A DNA stretch of 6,561 nt, from the NCBI GenBank assembly GCA_003167055.1, contig PMUE01000361.1, positions 1-6,561 of the forward strand, in the 5' to 3' direction. Position numbers and translations under genes: made by a program. This document shows, in pieces, positions 1 through 5,440 of the stretch. This stretch comes from Vulcanimicrobiota bacterium. GTDB taxonomy: Bacteria; Vulcanimicrobiota; Vulcanimicrobiia; Vulcanimicrobiales; Vulcanimicrobiaceae. Position 1 is the first letter of the stretch; each line of letters begins with the position of its first letter. A model generated the notes under the pieces. The model made no database searches and was not told the origin of the DNA. It was given only the letters and a program-made list of their open reading frames with translations.

Positions 1-1983
1 GTCGGCATGGCGACCAACATTCCGCCGCACAACCTCAACGAAATTGCCGACGCGATTGCGCTCTTGGTCGATGACCCCAACGCGAGTGACGACGACCTCG
101 CCGCGATCGTCAAAGGCCCGGACTTTCCCACCGGCGGTACGATTCTCGGACACGAAGCCATTCGCGAAGCCTATCGCACCGGGCGCGGTTCGATCACGAT
201 GCGCGGCAAGGCCGAGATCATCGAGGAGAAGGGCCGGCACAAGATCGTGATTACGGAGATTCCGTATCAGGTCTACAAGAGCCGCATCGTGGAGGCAATC
301 GCCGAAGCACACACGGAAAAGCGTATTCAGGGCATCGCGCGCCTCGACGATCTTTCGAATCGCAAGGGGATGAAAGTCATCGTCGAGCTGCAGAAGAGCG
401 CGACGCCGAAAGTCGTCCTCAATCAGCTCTTCAAGCACACGCCGCTGCAGTCGAGCTTCGGCTTTAACATGCTGGCGCTCGTGCCGGTAGGCGAACGGCG
501 CGCCGACGGATCGGTCGCACTCGAGCCGCAGGTGCTCAATCTCAAGCAGCTGCTCGAGCATTTCATCACGCACCGCAAAGACGTCATCACCCGGCGCACG
601 CGCTACGATTTGCGCAAAGCCGAGGAGCGCGCGCACCTGCTCGAAGGCTACCGCATCGCGCTCGACAACATCGATAAGGTCATCGAGATCGTCCGCGGCA
701 GCCAGACGACCGACGAAGCGAAGACGAAGCTCTCGGCGCAGTTCGGTCTCTCCGAGATTCAGGCACAAGCGATCGTCGATATGCGTCTGCGCGCCCTCGT
801 TGGCCTCGAACGCCAGAAGATCGAAGACGAGTACACCGAGCTGATCAAGACCATTGCCGAGCTGCAGGACATTCTGCGCAGCGAGCGTCGCATCGCGCAG
901 ATCGTCAAGAGCGAAACGCTTGAGATCAAGAAGAAGTACGGCGACGAGCGGCGTACCGACGTGCAGCCCGCCGAAGACGAGATCTCGATGGAGCAACTCA
1001 TCCCCAATGTCGACGTTGTCGTCACCTACACGGTCGGCGGCTACATCAAGCGCGTTGGGATCGACACGTTCCGCACCCAGAACCGCGGCGGACGCGGGGT
1101 CACCGGCATCGCGAACCTCAAGCGCGAGGACGTGGTGCGCAACTTCTTCGTGACCAAGACGCACGATCACGTGCTCTTCTTCACCAATAAGGGCCGCGTC
1201 TATCGTTTGCGCGGCTACGAGATCCCGGATACCACGCGCACCGCGCGCGGCACTGCGCTGGTCAATTTGCTCACGCTGCCGCCGGGCGAAGAGGTCACCG
1301 CCGTCTTCCCGATCCACGAGTTCGCGGAAGGCCGGTACATGGTGATGGTGACGCACAAGGGCGTGATCAAGAAGACGCCGCTCTCCGAATTCGCGAACGT
1401 GCGCCGCAACGGCCTCAACGCGATCAATCTCGACGATGGCGACGAGCTGCTGTCGGTCGATCTCTCGGATGGTACACGCGACATCATTCTCGCCTCGTCG
1501 GCGGGTATGGCGGTGCATTTCAACGAGAAGGACGTGCGGCCGATGGGCCGCAACGCGCGCGGTGTCAAGGCGATGACGCTCGACGAAGGCGACACGATTG
1601 TCGCAATGGACGTCATCGAAGACGAGCGCAAAGAAGTCTTGCTCGTGACGTCACAGGCGTTCGGTAAACGTACGCCGATCGAGGATTACCGGCACACCTC
1701 ACGCGGCGGCAAGGGCGTCAAGGCCTTTGCGCGCGAGCGCGAGGACATCGGCCAAGTCCTCGATCAGATCATGGTCGCACCCGACGATCAGATTTTGATG
1801 ATCACCAGCGGTAATCAGGTCATTCGTCTCAACGTCAAGGAGATCCGCAAGGCCGGACGTTCCACCAAGGGCGTGCGCTTGCAGCGTTTGGGCGATGGCG
1901 ACGAAGTGATCGCGATCACGAACCTCGGCAAACAGGCCGAGCAAGTGACGGACATCGTCGGCGAGGCTACCGAAATCGAGTAA
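1..1983 (+). CDS. gyrA: DNA gyrase subunit A, C-terminal three quarters (5' end outside window)
   Basis: GyrA is the breakage-reunion subunit of the A2B2 gyrase that introduces negative supercoils with ATP. The frame is open from base 1, so the Met at 7 is internal: it lies in the conserved VGMATNIPPHN motif. Roughly 165 N-terminal residues are missing, including the catalytic tyrosine and the quinolone-resistance region. Visible parts are the tower/coiled-coil region (EIPYQV near 259, then a charged helical stretch up to about 960) and the C-terminal DNA-wrapping pinwheel. Six blades begin near 1027, 1174, 1339, 1483, 1636 and 1792. The GyrA-box QNRGGRG at 1078-1098 favours GyrA over ParC. 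The Q-N variant of the box is also known from some Firmicutes. The tail after the last blade is short and only mildly acidic, unlike the long acidic tail of E. coli GyrA. The gene converges on the thioesterase with 4 bases between stops. Confidence 0.96.
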   Translation, partial: VGMATNIPPHNLNEIADAIALLVDDPNASDDDLAAIVKGPDFPTGGTILGHEAIREAYRTGRGSITMRGKAEIIEEKGRHKIVITEIPYQVYKSRIVEAIAEAHTEKRIQGIARLDDLSNRKGMKVIVELQKSATPKVVLNQLFKHTPLQSSFGFNMLALVPVGERRADGSVALEPQVLNLKQLLEHFITHRKDVITRRTRYDLRKAEERAHLLEGYRIALDNIDKVIEIVRGSQTTDEAKTKLSAQFGLSEIQAQAIVDMRLRALVGLERQKIEDEYTELIKTIAELQDILRSERRIAQIVKSETLEIKKKYGDERRTDVQPAEDEISMEQLIPNVDVVVTYTVGGYIKRVGIDTFRTQNRGGRGVTGIANLKREDVVRNFFVTKTHDHVLFFTNKGRVYRLRGYEIPDTTRTARGTALVNLLTLPPGEEVTAVFPIHEFAEGRYMVMVTHKGVIKKTPLSEFANVRRNGLNAINLDDGDELLSVDLSDGTRDIILASSAGMAVHFNEKDVRPMGRNARGVKAMTLDEGDTIVAMDVIEDERKEVLLVTSQAFGKRTPIEDYRHTSRGGKGVKAFAREREDIGQVLDQIMVAPDDQILMITSGNQVIRLNVKEIRKAGRSTKGVRLQRLGDGDEVIAITNLGKQAEQVTDIVGEATEIE

Positions 1984-1987
1984 CCGG

Positions 1988-2413
1988 TCAGCGCGCTCGC
2001 GGGATAACCGCGAGCGTGCTCGAGGTTTTCGCGGCGAGCACGCGCTCGTCGCCGCGTTCCACCGTGACCTCGGCTTCAACGAAGATCAGCGATTTGCCGG
2101 CGCGCAGCACGGTCGCGCGCGCATGCAGTACATCTCCCGCGGCAGGGCGCAGAAACGATGTCTTGTTCTCGACGGTGATGACGTCTTGGTCGTTGCGTAC
2201 GACCGAGGTCGCGGCACCGCCGCAGGTGTGATCGGCGATCGTCATGACGACGCCGGCGTGCGCGAAGCCGTGCTGCTGCCGGTGTCCGGGCAGCACGCGC
2301 TGGCTGGTTTCGCACCAGCCGTCACCGTAATCCACGAGCTCGATCGCCATCGTGCGGACGAATGCGGCTCGTTCGAATACGTCTGGGACCAAGCCGGTTT
2401 TCTCGGTTGCCAT
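1988..2413 (-). CDS. PaaI-family hotdog-fold thioesterase
   Basis: This is a 141-residue protein of typical size for a single hotdog-domain acyl-CoA thioesterase. The family hydrolyses acyl-CoA or aryl-CoA thioesters in the cytoplasm, usually as a homotetramer. The diagnostic stretch is residues 48-68, with HAGV at 52-55 and IADHTCGGAA at 59-68. Asp61 sits at the usual catalytic acidic position, and His52-Ala-Gly is the variant of the HGG motif that binds the thioester. The C-terminal half (about 80-137) has the alternating strands of the fold. The ATG at 2413 is the best start because the fold begins shortly after it, but no clear Shine-Dalgarno precedes it. The gene diverges from trxA across 84 bases and converges on gyrA. 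The natural substrate cannot be read from the sequence, and there is no phenylacetate pathway gene beside it. Confidence 0.85.
   Translation of the reverse strand: MATEKTGLVPDVFERAAFVRTMAIELVDYGDGWCETSQRVLPGHRQQHGFAHAGVVMTIADHTCGGAATSVVRNDQDVITVENKTSFLRPAAGDVLHARATVLRAGKSLIFVEAEVTVERGDERVLAAKTSSTLAVIPRAR
1990..2028 (+). terminator. Probable intrinsic terminator of gyrA
   Basis: A 13-pair stem, with one G-U pair, joins 1990-2002 to 2008-2020 around the 5-base loop GATAA. The inner eight pairs (GCTCGCGG / CCGCGAGC) are perfect. A short T run (2025-2028) follows at a distance of a few bases. The stem begins 7 bases after the gyrA stop, so it suits the gyrA transcript. In the opposite direction no T run follows, so it is not an obvious terminator for the thioesterase. 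The T tract is weak. The hairpin lies within the last codons of the opposing gene. Confidence 0.55.
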
Positions 2414-2430
2414 GGGCCGGGTGATTCGGG

Positions 2431-2442
2431 GCGGCGCGCCGC
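2431..2442. repeat. Perfect 12-base palindrome in the divergent spacer
   Basis: GCGGCGCGCCGC reads the same on both strands. It lies 18 bases upstream of the thioesterase start codon and 55 bases upstream of trxA. It could be a protein-binding site, or it could be chance in GC-rich DNA. No known operator is recognised. Confidence 0.3.
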
Positions 2443-2467
2443 AACCTTGGAGCGCGGGCCAAGGGTT
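2443..2467. promoter_or_regulatory. Operator-like inverted repeat upstream of trxA
   Basis: CCTTGG (2445-2450) and CCAAGG (2459-2464) form a perfect 6-base inverted repeat around 8 bases. AA and TT flanks extend it if one G (2465) is skipped. It ends 30 bases before the trxA start, in a spacer that must hold the promoters of both divergent genes. The spacing of the half-sites suits a dimeric regulator, but no family consensus is recognised. It could also fold as a small hairpin in a leader RNA. Confidence 0.35.
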
Positions 2468-2476
2468 GATATCCCC

Positions 2477-2481
2477 GGAGG
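2477..2481 (+). promoter_or_regulatory. Shine-Dalgarno of trxA, unusually far from the start
   Basis: GGAGG is a strong anti-16S match but ends 16 bases before the ATG at 2498, well beyond the usual 5-9. No ATG, GTG or TTG lies in frame between them, so the ATG stays the start by protein alignment. Initiation may be less efficient than the strong motif suggests. Confidence 0.5.
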
Positions 2482-2497
2482 CAAGAATCTACAACTT

Positions 2498-2824
2498 ATG
2501 AGCGCTTTAGCAGACGTCGGTCAGACGAATTTCCAAGACGAGGTCCTCGGCAGCAAGCAGCCGGTGCTCGTCGACTTTTGGGCCCCGTGGTGCGGCCCGT
2601 GCAAGATGCTTTCGCCGGTCGTCGAGAAGGTCGCGGCAGCCAATGGCGGCAAGGCGAAATTCGTCAAGCTGAACACCGACGATAACCCGAGCATCGCCGG
2701 CCAATACCAAGTCTCCGGCATTCCGTGCCTGATCCTGTTCAAGGACGGCCAGCCGGTCGACCGGATCGTCGGATACGTTCCGGAAAACGTGATATCGGGA
2801 ATGCTCGCGAAGCACGTCGCCTAA
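2498..2824 (+). CDS. trxA: Thioredoxin
   Basis: This 108-residue cytoplasmic dithiol-disulfide oxidoreductase has the same length as E. coli Trx1. The active site WCGPC places the redox pair at Cys32 and Cys35. Buried Asp26 (VDFWAPW) and cis-Pro76 (SGIP) are present, so all catalytic features are intact. It would be recharged by thioredoxin reductase, which is not in the window. An oddity is Cys77 directly after the cis-proline, where the family normally has Thr; this third cysteine borders the substrate groove. The ATG at 2498 matches the family N-terminus. Translation upstream in the same frame continues without a start near the gene and is antisense to the thioesterase. selA follows 9 bases after the stop, so the two are very likely co-transcribed. 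Confidence 0.96.
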   Translation: MSALADVGQTNFQDEVLGSKQPVLVDFWAPWCGPCKMLSPVVEKVAAANGGKAKFVKLNTDDNPSIAGQYQVSGIPCLILFKDGQPVDRIVGYVPENVISGMLAKHVA

Positions 2825-2833
2825 GAAGCGTTC

Positions 2834-4171
2834 GTGAGCAGCCGCCGCGCCGTTCCGGCGATGAACCGGTTGCTCGAAGATCCGTCCGTCGCGCCCTACG
2901 AGTCACTCGTGGGGCGCGATGCATTACGCGAGTTGATCGGGATTGAACTCGACCGTGTGCGCGCGGCGGAGGCCGTGCCCCCGTTCGAAGTGATCGTGCA
3001 GCGGTTGGTGACGCGTGCTCAGGCGCATGCAGCAACCGGCTTGCGCGGGGTCATCAACGCGACCGGCACCCTCTTGCACACCAATCTCGGACGCGCGCCG
3101 ATTGCGCCGGCCGCCTTTGACGACGCTCGTGCGGTCGCACAAGGTTATTCGAATCTCGAGTACGATCTCAACGCCGGCGAGCGCGGCTCGCGCTACGCGG
3201 TCATCGGGGCGGCGCTGCGCGCTATTACCGGCGCAGAAGACGCGCTCGTCATCAACAACTGCGCCGCTGCCGTCCTCCTGGTGCTCGATACGTTTGCGAA
3301 GGGCCGTGAGGTTATCGTGGCTCGCAATCAGCTCGTGGAGATCGGCGGCGGATTTCGCCTGCCCGAAGTGCTCGAACGCAGCGGCGCCAAGCTGGTGGAG
3401 GTTGGAACGACCAACCGCGTTTACATTGAAGACTTCGAGCGGGCGCTCTCGCCGCGGACGGCTCTGCTGCTCCGCATGCATGCATCAAACTATCGCATCG
3501 AGGGTTTCACGCACGAGCCGAGCGCGCGGGATTTGGCGGTGCTTGGGCGGCGTGCGGGAGTCCCCGTTATCGAAGATCTGGGCGGCGGCGCGCTCTGCGA
3601 TCTTGCGGAGTACGGAGCGGCTCACGAGCGTACGGTGCAAGAGGCGATCGGCGACGGCGTAGCGCTCGTGACGTTCTCGGGGGACAAACTGCTCGGCGGC
3701 CCGCAAGCCGGCATCGTCGCCGGGCGCGCGAACCTGATCGCCAGGCTTCGCAATAATCCCCTCTTGCGCGCGCTGCGAGTTGGCAAGCTGACGATTGCGG
3801 CCCTCGGCGCAACGCTGCGGTGCTACCGCGATCGCGCCGCGCGCGAACGTTTGCCGCTCTTTCGACAGCTCGCCGCAACGCTCGAGGAGCTAAGCGAACG
3901 AGCGAAGGCATATGTAGAAGCGCTACCCGGCGCTTCCGCCGGAGAGAGCGTCGCGTATATAGGCGGCGGCGCGCTCCCTCAGGCAAGCATCGCTTCAATC
4001 GCAATCGCGGTCCCGTCGGAGCGGCCGCAACGACTAGCGGCTAGGCTGCGGGCGGGAGAACCGGCTATCGTCACGCGTATCGAGGGCGGCCGTCTGCTCC
4101 TCGACCTACGCGCGATCGCTCCGCACGAGGATCACCTCGTCATCGCGAGCTTACTGAGACTGGCCGGCTGA
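2834..4171 (+). CDS. selA: L-seryl-tRNA(Sec) selenium transferase (selenocysteine synthase)
   Basis: SelA is a PLP enzyme, a large homodecamer in bacteria, that converts seryl-tRNA(Sec) to selenocysteyl-tRNA(Sec) using selenophosphate. The protein is 445 residues (E. coli SelA is about 463) and complete. The N-terminal tRNA-binding domain spans about 1-65. The PLP core follows, with VINATGT (73-79), HTNLGR (82-87), LVEIGG, VGTTNR and SGDKLLGGPQAG. In the last of these Lys285 is the PLP lysine, preceded by Asp284. The active-site arginines Arg312 and Arg315 are kept. The usual NNNAAA motif is NNCAAA here (Cys143). The C-terminus, GGRLLLDLRAI then a short helix, matches the normal family end. 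The GTG at 2834 is preceded by a weak AAGAAG (2823-2828) and sits 9 bases after trxA; an ATG at 2861 is a less likely start. The stop is UGA. selB is not adjacent. Confidence 0.96.
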   Translation: MSSRRAVPAMNRLLEDPSVAPYESLVGRDALRELIGIELDRVRAAEAVPPFEVIVQRLVTRAQAHAATGLRGVINATGTLLHTNLGRAPIAPAAFDDARAVAQGYSNLEYDLNAGERGSRYAVIGAALRAITGAEDALVINNCAAAVLLVLDTFAKGREVIVARNQLVEIGGGFRLPEVLERSGAKLVEVGTTNRVYIEDFERALSPRTALLLRMHASNYRIEGFTHEPSARDLAVLGRRAGVPVIEDLGGGALCDLAEYGAAHERTVQEAIGDGVALVTFSGDKLLGGPQAGIVAGRANLIARLRNNPLLRALRVGKLTIAALGATLRCYRDRAARERLPLFRQLAATLEELSERAKAYVEALPGASAGESVAYIGGGALPQASIASIAIAVPSERPQRLAARLRAGEPAIVTRIEGGRLLLDLRAIAPHEDHLVIASLLRLAG

Positions 4172-4178
4172 TGCTGTA

Positions 4179-4198
4179 GCCCGGGGGACCGCCGGGGC
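4179..4198 (+). other. Small GC-rich hairpin after the selA stop
   Basis: CCCGG (4180-4184) can pair with CCGGG (4192-4196) around a 7-base loop, GGGACCG; an alternative fold pairs GCCC with GGGC across the outer bases. No T run follows, so it is a poor intrinsic terminator. It lies in the 48-base gap between selA and the lipoprotein gene. Its position soon after a UGA resembles a bacterial SECIS element, but the loop starts only 13 bases after the UGA, which is short for that role. Confidence 0.25.
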
Positions 4199-4219
4199 AC
4201 AAAGCGAAAGCCAGCTGCC

Positions 4220-5422
4220 GTGCGCTTCTCTCGTAGAGCCAGTGCCGCGCTGGTGATTGCTTCCGGGCTGCTTTCGGGATGTGCGACGCCGCTTCAAGGT
4301 TCCCCGATCGGGAGTTCGGCAGCCAGCCAAATGCCGACGGTAGATCGAGCCGGCATTCCAAATTTTCGGCAAGGGCCGATCGGCTTCTTAAAACTGCGCC
4401 AACTCGAAATGACGGGAAAAGTCCCACCTGCCCTGGAGCGCCAAATTTTCGAAAGGATGGACGCTCGTCCTCAACCGCACGTGATCTTTGACAGCCACGC
4501 AGTCGTGGGTTTGTGGGCGATCGTTGCCTCAGCATACACGTACATATTCGGGGAGAACGCGAAGGGCAATAAAACCGTCACCGCCATCGACGTGCAGAGC
4601 AACGGTTGCGTGGGACCGGCCAACCTCAAGGTGGATCACGCGGAAAACCTCTGGTTGGCGTGCGGCAGCTCTCCATCGGATGCGGGGGTGATCCAAGCGT
4701 ACGCGCCCGGTTCGAAAAAACCATCGGCTACATTCACCGATTCCTTCACCTGTGGTGAGGGTTGTTATTTCGATGCCAACGCTAACGACGTAGCAACCGA
4801 CTCGAGCGGGCACGTCTTTGCGGCGAACCCTTTCTCCGAAACGTGCGATCCTAGCTGCACCGATTGGACGTATCCTTTGGTCTGGTGGAATGCGACGTCT
4901 CCCAGCTCACCGGCGGCGGGCATAGCGGAGCCCGACATGACAAACGGCGACTACATCGATGTCGATCCTTCAGGGAATCTTTACGTCGAAGGCTACGGCT
5001 GCATCGATAGCCAGTGCGGCGCGATGCTCGACGAGATCAGCAATCCGACAACTGCTTCACCAAAGATTACTCATCTCATAGCACCGTACGCGAGTTCGAG
5101 CGTCGGCGCCCTCTACGTGAGCAACAAGGGTCAGGTGCTCAATCTCGTCGATTCAGAGTCGCGTACGATGCTGCAGTACGCCCTTCCGTGGGTGTCCCAC
5201 GAATCGCCGTTCAACGTTCTGGGTCCGACGCCGACGAATTACTACGGCGGCGGCTATCCGATCGCCGGCGGCTTCGACCGCGGCGACAAGCAAGCGGTAC
5301 TGGGGGACGCCTTTGGCTGGCTCGACGTCGGCAAGGTTGCCAAGAATCGCTGGTCGGCGGTCACGAACGTCAACCTTTTCCCCGGCGTCTTGGGTGCCGC
5401 TTACGTACCGTCGGACAAGTAA
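4220..5422 (+). CDS. Secreted lipoprotein of unknown function, propeller-like repeats
   Basis: I do not recognise this 400-residue protein as a named gene. The N-terminus is a clear lipoprotein signal: basic RFSRR, hydrophobic ASAALVIASGLL, then the lipobox LSGC with Cys21 as the lipidated residue. This fixes the GTG start at 4220, although no good Shine-Dalgarno is visible. The mature part has at least three copies of a Val-Asp-x-x-x-Asn/His-Leu/Val-Tyr/Trp/Phe pattern near residues 135-147, 190-202 and 245-256, plus a weaker one near 295-310. The spacing of about 55 residues is reminiscent of NHL/SMP-30 beta-propellers. The eight other cysteines fall in four pairs (130/148, 178/182, 209/213, 261/266), suggesting disulfides outside the cytoplasm. 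Residues 50-90 are charged and probably a linker or helical region. It starts 48 bases after selA; a functional link is not evident. No catalytic motif is seen. Confidence 0.75.
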   Translation: MRFSRRASAALVIASGLLSGCATPLQGSPIGSSAASQMPTVDRAGIPNFRQGPIGFLKLRQLEMTGKVPPALERQIFERMDARPQPHVIFDSHAVVGLWAIVASAYTYIFGENAKGNKTVTAIDVQSNGCVGPANLKVDHAENLWLACGSSPSDAGVIQAYAPGSKKPSATFTDSFTCGEGCYFDANANDVATDSSGHVFAANPFSETCDPSCTDWTYPLVWWNATSPSSPAAGIAEPDMTNGDYIDVDPSGNLYVEGYGCIDSQCGAMLDEISNPTTASPKITHLIAPYASSSVGALYVSNKGQVLNLVDSESRTMLQYALPWVSHESPFNVLGPTPTNYYGGGYPIAGGFDRGDKQAVLGDAFGWLDVGKVAKNRWSAVTNVNLFPGVLGAAYVPSDK

Positions 5423-5440
5423 TCTCCAACGACAACGCCT

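Noticed and set aside
2466..2495. TTGATA (2466-2471) with TACAAC (2490-2495), 18 bases apart, as a trxA promoter
   Set aside because: The -10 would end 2 bases before the ATG, so transcription would begin inside the gene and no functional leader or leaderless start would result.
2123..2497. N-terminal extension of the trxA frame, giving a 233-residue protein
   Set aside because: It is antisense to the thioesterase gene, has no family resemblance, and the thioredoxin alignment starts at the ATG at 2498.
2466..2497. Minus-strand TTGTAG/TATCAA pair with 17-base spacing as the thioesterase promoter
   Set aside because: Only 3 of 6 and 4 of 6 consensus matches; such pairs are expected by chance and I cannot support it.
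2924..3481. 185-codon minus-strand open frame inside selA
   Set aside because: Composition-driven shadow of selA, with no recognisable domain.
4140..4535. 131-codon minus-strand open frame over the selA end and the lipoprotein start
   Set aside because: Low-complexity Arg/Ser-rich translation with no domain; the plus-strand genes explain this DNA.
4705..4730. GGTTCGA resembling a tRNA T loop, considered as part of a selC-like tRNA near selA
   Set aside because: No pairing T stem, acceptor stem or anticodon arm surrounds it, and it is inside the lipoprotein reading frame.
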